From Phycisphaeraceae bacterium (GTDB taxonomy: Bacteria; Planctomycetota; Phycisphaerae; Phycisphaerales; SM1A02): DNA of 64,000 nucleotides. Numbering within the stretch: the first letter of the stretch is position 1; every line of letters starts with the position of its first letter. The stretch covers positions 1 to 64,000 of the forward strand of contig JAHBWY010000004.1 of the NCBI GenBank assembly GCA_019636735.1, read 5' to 3'. A program made the position numbers and the translations under genes. Below, in pieces: positions 26,084 to 33,862 of the stretch. Below the pieces are notes generated by a model. The model was not told the DNA's origin and did no database searches. It was given only the letters and a program-made list of their open reading frames with translations.

Positions 26084-27103
26084 TCAGGGGCTTCCGCCGC
26101 CAGAGCCACCACTCCCGCCCGAGCCGCCACCGCCTCCCGCCGCGCCTTGGGTCTGCGCGGTGGTGAACTTCACATTCTGCACGACCGAGATCGGAGCCGT
26201 GAAGGTGACATATCGGGGCCGATCGACCTGCACGCGAGGCGCGGCGGCGAATGGGTACCCGCCGAGCTGTCGATGGACAAAGTCAGGCGCGTTGACGATG
26301 AGCACATCGTTGTAGAAGCGAATGCTGCACTCGCCTCCGGTCTGAACCCATCGCTCGGGTTCGACCGTGCTCACGATGATTTCAACGAGTTCGTCCGCGC
26401 GCTCCTGGATGGGAATGGCCGGCGGGCGCTCGCCGGGGTTTCCGATGGGCGGGCCGCCGCCTCCTCCGCTGCCACCACCACCACCACCACCAAATCCGCC
26501 TCCCCCACCACCGCCGCCGAAGCCGCCACCACCGCCCCCGCCGCCGCCCTGGGTGATGCTCTGGTTCAGGTTGAAGTCGGGCGCATTGTCGAAGTATGGC
26601 ACTTCAATGAGCAGATCACGCACCGGATAGAGTCGAACTTCCATGGAGCGCATGAGGCGATCCTTGGTGCCGACTTCGATGTAGCCGTTGCGAAGCTGCC
26701 AGGTGCAGGGCCCCGCATCCTGTTCGAAGATCTCGAGAAGCCGCTCCAGCACAGTCAGCGCCGGACCCGTGAATTCGAGATCGATCTCCTGCTCGGGGTC
26801 GATGCCGCCCGTCGCATTCCGATCGGTGTTGTAGCGAGCCACGATCGGGACATTCAGCACGGTCTTGAGATAGTCGATCGCCTCGCGCGCCGTGCGCCGC
26901 TGGAAGTCGACGGTGATGTCGGTGTAGAGCAGGGCACCAAGGAGCCGCGGCTTGCTCGTGTTGACCGCCTCGTCGCGGGCCCGCTGTTCGGCGACCGCGG
27001 CGAGGCGATCCGAGAGCTTCTGCGCGAGTGCATCGCCCGTCGTGATGAAAAGGGCGACCATTGGGGTGGCCAGCGTGAGAGCGGTCGTTCGCCGTGAGCG
27101 CAT
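26084..27103 (-). CDS. Secreted glycine-tract protein, secretin/STN-like
   Basis: This 339-residue protein has a signal peptide (cleavage near GDALAQ). Residues about 50-165 contain a beta-alpha pattern (FQRRTAREAIDYLKTVLNVPIVARYN and the Leu-Glu-Phe-Thr-Gly strand) resembling the STN/secretin N0 domain found in pilus and secretion proteins. About residues 190-225 are nearly all Gly with a few Phe and Ser. After it comes a short beta-rich segment like a second N-type domain. The secretin pore domain is missing. The C-terminus is again Gly/Ser-rich. I prefer ATG 27103 (AAGGGG Shine-Dalgarno) over an upstream TTG. Such STN-only proteins are common in planctomycetes; their role is unknown. Confidence 0.75.
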   Translation of the reverse strand: MRSRRTTALTLATPMVALFITTGDALAQKLSDRLAAVAEQRARDEAVNTSKPRLLGALLYTDITVDFQRRTAREAIDYLKTVLNVPIVARYNTDRNATGGIDPEQEIDLEFTGPALTVLERLLEIFEQDAGPCTWQLRNGYIEVGTKDRLMRSMEVRLYPVRDLLIEVPYFDNAPDFNLNQSITQGGGGGGGGGFGGGGGGGGFGGGGGGGSGGGGGPPIGNPGERPPAIPIQERADELVEIIVSTVEPERWVQTGGECSIRFYNDVLIVNAPDFVHRQLGGYPFAAAPRVQVDRPRYVTFTAPISVVQNVKFTTAQTQGAAGGGGGSGGSGGSGGGSP

Positions 27104-27221
27104 TGGGGACCCCTTCAAAGAGGCGGATGGACCAGCCGAATCGGTGGCGCCGCAAGGCGACCACCCCTGACATCGTCAATTCTACGGGGACTCTCCGCTG
27201 GAAGAGCGCGCTCGGTTGCCA

Positions 27222-29126
27222 TCATTTTCCGGACGATGGCCTCGATCTGGACGCGGCAGCCCGCAGGGCCCGCTCTGATTCGACAACCGCCGCAAGGGCC
27301 GTGGCCGTGGCGGCCATCGGTTGGGTGCTGTCCCAGAGCGACTCAGTCAGCCCCCCGGTGACTCGGGATCGGTCCCGGAACGCGTAGCTCGATCGCTCAT
27401 CAACGGCAAGCTGGCGGAGGAATCGAAGGGCCATGAGTTGGCTTCTCATGGCGTCATCAAGCGCGAGATCGCCATCGAGCAGGGGCTCTCCCAGCATGAT
27501 CGCGAGCGCCAGCGTTGGTCGCGCGGATTGGGCATTGGCATAGGTTCCAGTGGCGCTTGAGAGCGCGAAGCCACCGGCGAGGTCGGGGGCGCCCTCCTCG
27601 GGTCCGCCGACGCCGAGTTGTGATCGCAGCAGGGCCAGCCGGATCGGCGCCACGCGATCGAGGATTCGAGCTCCGCGCTCCGGATTCCTGAAGGCACCAA
27701 GAGCGCGCTCCGCCATCAGGAGCCAGGGCAGATTGCCGACGATGGCGCCAGCCTCTCCCGGCGCCCACGCTGAATCAAGAAGTGAGTTCAGTTCCTCGGT
27801 CGGAATCACGCCCGCGCCGCGCGACTCGAGTAGCGCCGCGGCCGCGAGCTCCATCGCCTTCGATCCATCGGCCCCGGCGTCCTCGCGCAGTCGGGCGCGC
27901 AGGGCGTCTCGCAGACGATCCCGAAATGCGTCGGTCATCGGAGAGGGCTGTTCGGAGGCACCGCGCAGCAACTCATCGGCCATCAGCGCGAAGGCGACGG
28001 CGGCTGGTGACTCGACCGGGTCCAGCTCGACATCAGAGACGCTTTCGAGCGCCGTCAGCAACTCCCTCGCCGTGGCGATGGAGCGACCTCGCGCGTCGGA
28101 CGAGGCCTCGGGCATGGTGGCGAAGAGCGCGAGCGCCCATGCCGCGACTCCCTGATCGCGCGGCGGGGCCACGAGCGTGCGGTGAAAGTCGAGGTGGGGG
28201 CGATAGTCACCGCGCAGACCAAGCTGCCCGAGCTGGCGCGTCTCGGGCGGCGCATCAGGTGATGGTCGAGCGACATGTGCGCTGAGGAACTGGGCCATGG
28301 CCTCGGCGAAGGCGATGCGGCCAACGGGGCCGAGCGCGCTGACCGGAATGACCTCCCGACCGCGGATCACTTCGAAGGGCGCGTCGGCGGGTTGCCGCTG
28401 GGCGAGTCGTCGGGTGGCGGCGCGATAGAACGCCATCGACTCGGGAAGTTCGCGGGCGGGCAGATCGCGGGCATCGACACCGAGCTCCTGAAGAAGCGCG
28501 ACGCAGGAGCGCACAACATCATTGGCGGTGTTCGAGGCTTGCGCGACGGAGGGCATCGACCACACCCACCGATCGCCGCGCCGCAATGCAATCGCATCGA
28601 GCGCGGGTTGGTATCGGGTGGTGATCTGGCCGAGGCCTCGTCCTGGCATCGGCTCGGGGGCCGACGCAATCTCAAGCTCAAGCGCAAGCATGCGGCCGAG
28701 TTCGCCGCGATCTTCGCGCGGAATCAGGTGCACCATGTCGTCTCGGAGCACTCGCTCCAGCGCTTGTGCCACGGCCCGCCGGAGCTGGTCGCCGGGAGGT
28801 CCGAAGTCGATGCCGGTTCCGACCACTCGACCGCGGAGTCGAATGACCACGGCCGTCGCACCATGGTCGGCAGGCTCGGCAACGGCTCCACCTTCGGGGC
28901 GTGCTCCACCCGGGGCTCGCCGCGCACCCGGATCGGGAGCGACCGATGGTCGCACGGGCGCCTCCATCGAGTCGATCCACGCGCGGGCCTCGATCCATGC
29001 GCCGATGGCCTCCTCCAGTGAAGGTGGTTCCGAGAGCGCCGAATGGGGCGTGCAGACCATCCAAAGCGCACAGGCCAACGCCTGGATCACAGCTCGCGGG
29101 CTGGACAGTCGCGATTTCGCGGTCAT
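27222..29126 (-). CDS. Unknown secreted helical protein
   Basis: This 634-residue protein has a signal peptide (residues 1 to about 32, ending HSALSEPP). I start it at ATG 29126 since the open frame upstream adds no signal-like sequence. The rest is Ala/Arg/Leu-rich and mostly helical. Residues about 90-150 hold a beta-alpha unit (VVIRLRGRVVGTGIDFGP, then VAQALERVLRDD) that looks like an AMMECR1-like or dodecin-like fragment, but I cannot assign it. No cysteine or obvious catalytic motif is visible. It lies after the short gap that follows rpsA and before the Gly-tract protein (118 nt gap), which may be in the same transcript. Confidence 0.7.
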   Translation of the reverse strand: MTAKSRLSSPRAVIQALACALWMVCTPHSALSEPPSLEEAIGAWIEARAWIDSMEAPVRPSVAPDPGARRAPGGARPEGGAVAEPADHGATAVVIRLRGRVVGTGIDFGPPGDQLRRAVAQALERVLRDDMVHLIPREDRGELGRMLALELEIASAPEPMPGRGLGQITTRYQPALDAIALRRGDRWVWSMPSVAQASNTANDVVRSCVALLQELGVDARDLPARELPESMAFYRAATRRLAQRQPADAPFEVIRGREVIPVSALGPVGRIAFAEAMAQFLSAHVARPSPDAPPETRQLGQLGLRGDYRPHLDFHRTLVAPPRDQGVAAWALALFATMPEASSDARGRSIATARELLTALESVSDVELDPVESPAAVAFALMADELLRGASEQPSPMTDAFRDRLRDALRARLREDAGADGSKAMELAAAALLESRGAGVIPTEELNSLLDSAWAPGEAGAIVGNLPWLLMAERALGAFRNPERGARILDRVAPIRLALLRSQLGVGGPEEGAPDLAGGFALSSATGTYANAQSARPTLALAIMLGEPLLDGDLALDDAMRSQLMALRFLRQLAVDERSSYAFRDRSRVTGGLTESLWDSTQPMAATATALAAVVESERALRAAASRSRPSSGK

Positions 29127-29292
29127 GATTGAGTACCGTTCGCGTGACGCGGCCGCGGGGCCGCACCTTGTGAAAGTCCTCGAGAGAAGTCCCTTCGACC
29201 CATGAGTCGACTCGCTGACATCCTCCGTGTCAGACGCCACCATCGGCGCTACATCATGCTGGCGGCGCTCTGTTTTGCGGCACTCTGCTGAG

Positions 29293-29330
29293 CGGCCCGA
29301 TCGACGCGGTGTCCCGCGCCGATCGGACCG
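29293..29330 (-). terminator. Long hairpin downstream of rpsA
   Basis: The arms 29293-29309 and 29314-29330 pair over 17 positions with two mismatches and a 4-nt loop. It begins about 30 nt after the rpsA stop on the minus strand. No T tract follows on either strand, so the mechanism of termination is uncertain, but it is among the strongest inverted repeats I noticed in the window. Confidence 0.6.
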
Positions 29331-29360
29331 ATTCGCAGCATCTCGTCGAGCGGTGCTCGA

Positions 29361-31136
29361 TCAGACCTTGATCTTGTGCGAACCCATCGAGCCGTGGTCG
29401 TCCATGCCGCCGCGGGTGGCCTTGGAACTGCGGCCGAAGTCTTCCCGATCGACGGGACGCTCGCCGGCCTCGCTGGCTGCCTGCGCCGAGCCCCACTGGG
29501 CCCGCTTCAGGCTGAGACCAATCTTGCGCTCCTCGGTGTCGACGCGGAGAATCTTGACATCGACCTCCTGGCCGGGCTTGACGACATCCTGCGGGTTCTC
29601 GACCTTCTGATCGGAGAGCTCGCTGATGTGGAGCAGACCCTCGAGGCCCTCCTCGAGTTCCACGAAGACACCGAAGTTGGTGATCTTCGTGATCTTGCCC
29701 TTCACGATCATGCCGGGGCGGTACGCGCTGGGGATCGCCTCGATCCACGGATCCTCGGTGAGTTGCTTCACGCCAAGGCCGACGCGCTGCTTCTCCTGGT
29801 CGACATCGATGACGACGCACTTGACGAGGTCGCCCTTCTTGTAGAGCTCGTTCGGGTGCGCCACCTTCTTGGTCCACGAAATGTCCGAGACATGGAGCAG
29901 GCCGTCGATGCCCGGCTCGATCTCGATGAACGCGCCGTAGTTGGCGAGGTTGCGCACCTTGCCTTCGATGATGGTGCCCGGCGGGTACTTCTGGCCGACG
30001 AGCTCCCATGGGTTGACCTCGGTCTGCTTCATGCCGAGCGAGATCTCCAGCTTGTCCTTGTCAATGTCAAGGACGACGACATCGATCTCATCGTTGGGCT
30101 GCACCAGCTCGGAGGGGTGGTTGATGCGCCGCGTCCAGCTCATCTCGCTGACATGCACCAGGCCTTCGATGCCCTCTTCCAGGCGGACGAAGGCGCCGTA
30201 GCTCATCAGGTTCACGACGGTGCCGCGAACACGGCAGCCGACGGGGTACTTCTTCTCGATCTCCTCCCAGGGGCTGGTCTCCTTCTGCTTGAGACCCAGC
30301 GCGATCTTCTCCTTCTCGCGATCGATGTTGAGGATCTTGACCTCGATCTCATCGCCGATGCGCACGATTTCACTGGGGTGATTCACACGGCCCCAGCTCA
30401 TGTCGGTGATATGCAGCAGGCCGTCGAGACCGCCGAGGTCGACGAACGCGCCGAAGTCGGCGATGTTCGTGACGGTGCCCTTGACGACATCGCCCTCGTT
30501 GACCTGCGAAAGAAGCTTGCGCTTCGCCTCGTCGCGCTCCTCTTCGATGAGCTTGCGGCGGCTGATGACGATGTTCTGTCGCTCGGTGTCGATCTTCAGG
30601 ATCGACGCGCGAATGGTGCGACCGAGGTAGTCGCCGATGTCACCGGGGCGACGAACATCGACCTGCGACGCGGGCAGGAAGACCGGCACACCGATGTCGA
30701 CGAGAAGGCCTCCCTTGATCTTGCGGAGGGCCTTGCCCTCGACGACATCGCCCTCCTTGCGGGTCTGGAGAATCTGCTCCCAGCCGCGGATGCGATCGGC
30801 CTTGCGCTTGGACAGGGTGACGGAGCCGTCGTTGTCCTCGAGGCTCTCGAGAAGGACTTCGACTTCGTCACCGAGCGTGACGCCGCCAGAGCCCTCGAAC
30901 TCGCTCTTCTCAACCTGGCCCTCGCTCTTGAGGCCCACATCGATGATGACGAAGTCGCCGGAGAGACCGACGACACGACCCTTGAGAATGGAACCGGGTT
31001 CGAAGTTCTTGAGATCGCCCTTGACGATCGAGGTGACGCCCGCGGCTTCGAAGTCGCGGCCAAGGGCTTCGTGGACCATGCGCTCGGCAATCGAGAGGTC
31101 CACCTGGAGGTCTTCAATGAGGTTGTAATCGACCAT
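29361..31136 (-). CDS. rpsA: 30S ribosomal protein S1
   Basis: S1 helps the ribosome bind and unfold mRNA, mainly at starts with weak Shine-Dalgarno sequences. The 591 residues contain six S1 (OB-fold) repeats, starting near residues 46, 131, 214, 299, 386 and 473. Repeats 3-6 have the clear GxxGAFVxLEEGIxGLxHxSE pattern; repeats 1-2 are the more diverged ribosome-binding pair, as usual. About 45 basic, Gly/Ser-rich residues end the protein. The start is ATG 31136. A leader of about 90 nt is predicted from the -10 box at 31236-31241. A full-length open frame on the opposite strand is an artefact of codon bias. Confidence 0.96.
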   Translation of the reverse strand: MVDYNLIEDLQVDLSIAERMVHEALGRDFEAAGVTSIVKGDLKNFEPGSILKGRVVGLSGDFVIIDVGLKSEGQVEKSEFEGSGGVTLGDEVEVLLESLEDNDGSVTLSKRKADRIRGWEQILQTRKEGDVVEGKALRKIKGGLLVDIGVPVFLPASQVDVRRPGDIGDYLGRTIRASILKIDTERQNIVISRRKLIEEERDEAKRKLLSQVNEGDVVKGTVTNIADFGAFVDLGGLDGLLHITDMSWGRVNHPSEIVRIGDEIEVKILNIDREKEKIALGLKQKETSPWEEIEKKYPVGCRVRGTVVNLMSYGAFVRLEEGIEGLVHVSEMSWTRRINHPSELVQPNDEIDVVVLDIDKDKLEISLGMKQTEVNPWELVGQKYPPGTIIEGKVRNLANYGAFIEIEPGIDGLLHVSDISWTKKVAHPNELYKKGDLVKCVVIDVDQEKQRVGLGVKQLTEDPWIEAIPSAYRPGMIVKGKITKITNFGVFVELEEGLEGLLHISELSDQKVENPQDVVKPGQEVDVKILRVDTEERKIGLSLKRAQWGSAQAASEAGERPVDREDFGRSSKATRGGMDDHGSMGSHKIKV

Positions 31137-31235
31137 GAATGAAAGGGTGTGCGTGGTTGCGTCGCTCGGGCACCGTGCCTGAACGACTGGGAGACGACCC
31201 GCCCGATCGCATGACCGGGAGAAGCGGGATCGGCG

Positions 31236-31241
31236 AGTGTA
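31236..31241 (-). promoter_or_regulatory. Candidate -10 box of rpsA
   Basis: TACACT on the minus strand, preceded by CTGACT at 16 nt spacing (31258-31263), resembles a sigma-70 promoter. It would give rpsA a leader of roughly 90 nt, which is room for the known type of autoregulation by S1, though no structure was verified. Confidence 0.45.
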
Positions 31242-31259
31242 GCGAATCGCCGGGGAAAG

Positions 31260-32606
31260 TCAGCGCCTCGATGGGGACATCGACTCATCGGCCGCAGCGG
31301 GGGCTTCGGCCACCGGCACGGCCACGGGCCGGCTTCGCCGACGACGATCGAGGGCCATCGTGACGAAACCGAGGGCGCCGATGATGTTGACCACGCTGCA
31401 GAGCAGGAAGACACCCGGCTCAAGGTCAAGGGGAGCGAGCCAAGACCAGAGCCCCCACGCGATGAAGGGACTCATGAGCCCGCGCAATCCGTTGAGGGTG
31501 ACATGCACGCTCATGTAGGCGGCATCGCGCTCCGGCGGCGCGAAGTCGCTGTGCCCGATGTTCCACGCAAGCGAGCCTCCGGCGAACCCAATGCCGAGGA
31601 AGACGGAAGCGAGGTAGTAGATGGCGAGACTGTCCATGAGACTCGCGGCCGTCAGGGTGAGCGTGGCGGCGACGAAGGTCCATGCGTGAATCGCGCGGAA
31701 CTCGATGACATGGCGTCGCGACAGAAGCCTTGCCCAGAATGGAATCGCCAGCGGCATGACGACATAGGGAATGGCGGTGCGCACGAGAATGCCTTCAAAG
31801 TACGAGGCACCTTCGAAGGCCTTGGTGAGCGGGAACATCGCCATCAGGTTTCCAATGCCGAAGATGAACATCCACAGCATGAAGGTTCGATAGGCGCGAT
31901 CCTCGCGAAGGATGCGCACGACGCTCATCGGATTCAGCGTGGGCCGATGCGTCGACTCCGCCCGCTCCGTCGCAAGCAGCTTCGGCTCACCACGAAGTCG
32001 CACGCCGCGATAGAGGGCATTCCCGAAGAGGCCCGCCACGGCCAGCAGCGGGAAGAGCAGATGGAACGCGCGCGCGTCGTAATCCATCGCACGACCGATG
32101 AGCAGACCGCTCAGCGCGAGCACGATGCTCTGCACGGTCGTCATTCGCCCCGCGACCTTGGCCCGGAGGCTCTTGTCGTAGTTTCCGCGCCACACCGCGG
32201 CCCGTAGCGTGATCACGCCCGTCCAGAGCGTGCGGGCGCAGAGGTAGAGCACGCAGAGGGCCATCAGCCCCGCCGCCGTGGTGGGCAGGAGCGCCATCGC
32301 CAGCAGCAGGAGTGCCGTCGCCCGCTGAAGCATGGAGATGAAGGGCACCTTCCTGCGTCCATGCGCCGCGGCTGCCCACGCGAATGATGTGAAGTTCGCA
32401 AACTCCGGTGTGGCGATGACGAAGACGAGCGCCAGGTTGAGCGCCATCGGCGAAACGCCCGGCGCGTCGGCGAACGCCTTCTGCACCACGATGCTGATCG
32501 TGCCGCCCTCGATGGCGCCGAGCAGGAAGGGAAGGAGCGACCAGCTCAGCAGCTCTCGCGTGAACGCAGGGCGTGCACGGATGGGGAGCGAGCCGGGGTA
32601 CCACAT
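31260..32606 (-). CDS. MFS transporter
   Basis: This 448-residue protein has about 12 hydrophobic helices in two groups, separated by a charged loop near residues 200-230, which is the major facilitator arrangement. Segments such as VRTAIPYVVMPLAIPFWARLLSRR and the SVHVTLNGLRGLMSPF stretch are typical of MFS helices and loops. A basic C-terminal tail follows. The substrate is unknown. The protein looks like the MFS protein at 24398-26002 in general layout. It lies directly upstream of rpsA (123 nt gap), but the rpsA promoter seems to lie in that gap, so the two need not be cotranscribed. Confidence 0.85.
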   Translation of the reverse strand: MWYPGSLPIRARPAFTRELLSWSLLPFLLGAIEGGTISIVVQKAFADAPGVSPMALNLALVFVIATPEFANFTSFAWAAAAHGRRKVPFISMLQRATALLLLAMALLPTTAAGLMALCVLYLCARTLWTGVITLRAAVWRGNYDKSLRAKVAGRMTTVQSIVLALSGLLIGRAMDYDARAFHLLFPLLAVAGLFGNALYRGVRLRGEPKLLATERAESTHRPTLNPMSVVRILREDRAYRTFMLWMFIFGIGNLMAMFPLTKAFEGASYFEGILVRTAIPYVVMPLAIPFWARLLSRRHVIEFRAIHAWTFVAATLTLTAASLMDSLAIYYLASVFLGIGFAGGSLAWNIGHSDFAPPERDAAYMSVHVTLNGLRGLMSPFIAWGLWSWLAPLDLEPGVFLLCSVVNIIGALGFVTMALDRRRRSRPVAVPVAEAPAAADESMSPSRR

Positions 32607-32616
32607 TGAAGAAGGA

Positions 32617-32622
32617 AGCGTA
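32617..32622 (-). promoter_or_regulatory. Candidate -10 box of the second MFS gene
   Basis: TACGCT on the minus strand ends 10 nt before the ATG at 32606. The leader, if any, would be only a few nucleotides long. Confidence 0.35.
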
Positions 32623-32698
32623 GCGCCGTCAACGGTCTCATCACCCCACGAAGGGCAGAGAGGACCTTGTTGAACTGCTGCGCTCGCTCAGCCGACGG

Positions 32699-33004
32699 TC
32701 AGCGGGGCTGGCCGTTGGTCGAGATCACATAGTAGGGGCTCAGCATGCTCGGCTGATCCATCAGCCAGATCACACCAAGATCGCGCCAGAACATCCGAAG
32801 GGTCTGGTCCTGGTTGACAGCCAGGCTCCGCTGGATGTCATAGGAGGTTTCCGAGAGACCATCCATCTCGGGGCTCAGGTTGCCCTTGATGTAATCGAAG
32901 CTCACATTGTTCGGGTCGTAGCAGCCCGCAAGCGAGGCGCCGAGCAGCGCAAGAGAGAGAGCGGCGAGGCAGGAGCTGGAACGAATGCGAACGCTTCGAT
33001 GCAT
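32699..33004 (-). CDS. Small lipoprotein
   Basis: This 101-residue protein has a classical lipoprotein signal: basic MHRSVRIRS, a hydrophobic core and the lipobox SLAGC at about residues 24-28. The mature part (about 74 residues) contains aromatic residues (FDYIKG, MFWRDLG, LSPYYV) and looks like a small folded domain, but I do not recognise it. An AAGGA Shine-Dalgarno lies about 8 nt upstream of the ATG. It is followed by a 92-nt gap and then the MFS gene. Confidence 0.75.
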   Translation of the reverse strand: MHRSVRIRSSSCLAALSLALLGASLAGCYDPNNVSFDYIKGNLSPEMDGLSETSYDIQRSLAVNQDQTLRMFWRDLGVIWLMDQPSMLSPYYVISTNGQPR

Positions 33005-33056
33005 GGTGGGTCCTTCCTGGTACGAGGCGGGAAGGTACTCCCGCAGCCCGGCGCGG

Positions 33057-33317
33057 TCAACACGGCCGCAGGCCCCACTGGGTGTTCTCCCCGGCGGGCG
33101 AGCCGCCGAGGTCGGAGGAGTTGCCCGAACCCCGCGTCAAGGTGGGGCCGCCGCCCTCGATGTCGATCTTCCACGCCGCTGACGCGGGAGGCATGATCTG
33201 GGTCGCGGGCATTGAAAGTGTGGCGGTCCCTGGGGGTTCGCATCGGTTCGAGCGCATCGCCGATTTCCACCCAGCGGGGCCTGAAGTCGTGTCGGTGGAT
33301 TCTATCCGCGACATCAT
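33057..33317 (-). CDS. Small unknown protein overlapping the HIT gene stop
   Basis: This 86-residue frame begins with ATG at 33317, overlapping the stop codon of the HIT gene in an ATGATG arrangement, which would couple its translation. Codons in the second half have the very high third-position GC of real genes in this genome. The sequence is Gly/Ser/Pro-rich with Trp residues (WKIDIEGGGP near residue 48 and a final TQWGLRPC), but I recognise no family. Competing frames on both strands are also open, so this is only moderately supported. Confidence 0.45.
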   Translation of the reverse strand: MMSRIESTDTTSGPAGWKSAMRSNRCEPPGTATLSMPATQIMPPASAAWKIDIEGGGPTLTRGSGNSSDLGGSPAGENTQWGLRPC

Positions 33318-33847
33318 GCCGATCGGGAGAACGCGCTGCGAAAACTCCGTGCCGTCGCTTCGAGGTCTTCTGGTATCAAGCGCACTTCACCGATGACGCA
33401 CATGAAGTTCGTGTCGCCCGCCCAGCGCGGCACGACATGGGCATGCACATGTTCGGGCACTCCCGCGCCGGCCGCTCGCCCGACATTCAGTCCGATGTTC
33501 ATGCCCTGCGGTCGAAGAAGGCTCTCCACCGTGGCGGCCGCGAGGTCAACCAGCGCCCAGAACTCGCGACGCTGATCGGCGCTGTACTGCGAAAGCGTGG
33601 GGCGGGCATCACCCAGCGCCACCAGCAGGTGACCGTTGGCGTAGGGAAAGCGGTTGAGAAGAATCATCCCGTGGGCGTTGCGATGCACCACCAGGTTGCG
33701 TTCATCCTCCGCAGGTGCCGCCCAGTAGGACGCGAAGAAATTGGCGGGAGACTTCTCAACGCCGCGATCTGGCGCCAGCGGCGCACTGCGTGCCTCGAGA
33801 TCGCGAAGGTACGCCATTCGCCATGGCGCCCAGAGATTGCTGTGCAT
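33314..33847 (-). CDS. HIT-domain nucleotide hydrolase or AP4A-phosphorylase-like protein
   Basis: This 177-residue protein belongs to the histidine-triad superfamily. The catalytic motif HVHAHVVPRW (HxHxHxx) is at about residues 133-142, preceded by the usual GLNVGRAAGAGVPEHVH stretch. The N-terminal MHSNLWAPWRMAYL and the extra length match the AP4A phosphorylase-like HIT proteins found in planctomycetes, actinobacteria and thermophiles. These cleave diadenosine polyphosphates or similar nucleotides; the exact substrate is unknown. The ATG is preceded at 7 nt by TACACT and by no Shine-Dalgarno. Confidence 0.9.
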   Translation of the reverse strand: MHSNLWAPWRMAYLRDLEARSAPLAPDRGVEKSPANFFASYWAAPAEDERNLVVHRNAHGMILLNRFPYANGHLLVALGDARPTLSQYSADQRREFWALVDLAAATVESLLRPQGMNIGLNVGRAAGAGVPEHVHAHVVPRWAGDTNFMCVIGEVRLIPEDLEATARSFRSAFSRSA

Positions 33848-33854
33848 GGGGCGG

Positions 33855-33860
33855 AGTGTA
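33855..33860 (-). promoter_or_regulatory. Candidate -10 box of the HIT gene
   Basis: TACACT on the minus strand ends 7 nt before the ATG at 33847; the spacer CCGCCCC holds no ribosome-binding site. It lies in the 15-nt gap after the upstream gene. Confidence 0.45.
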
Positions 33861-33862
33861 GA

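Noticed and set aside
25118-27097. Plus-strand frame of 659 codons opposite an MFS gene and the Gly-tract gene
   Set aside because: It crosses two genes on the opposite strand, and its His/Arg/Asp-rich translation has no motif.
29202-29291. 29-residue plus-strand frame (basic start, hydrophobic end) between rpsA and the next gene
   Set aside because: It resembles a small membrane or leader peptide, but there is no well-placed Shine-Dalgarno, no -10 box and no downstream gene on that strand.
29376-31142. Open frame of 588 codons on the plus strand, antisense to rpsA along its whole length
   Set aside because: The translation is Leu/Asp/Ala-rich without motifs, and rpsA on the other strand has six clear S1 domains. 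High GC and strong codon bias create long antisense frames here.
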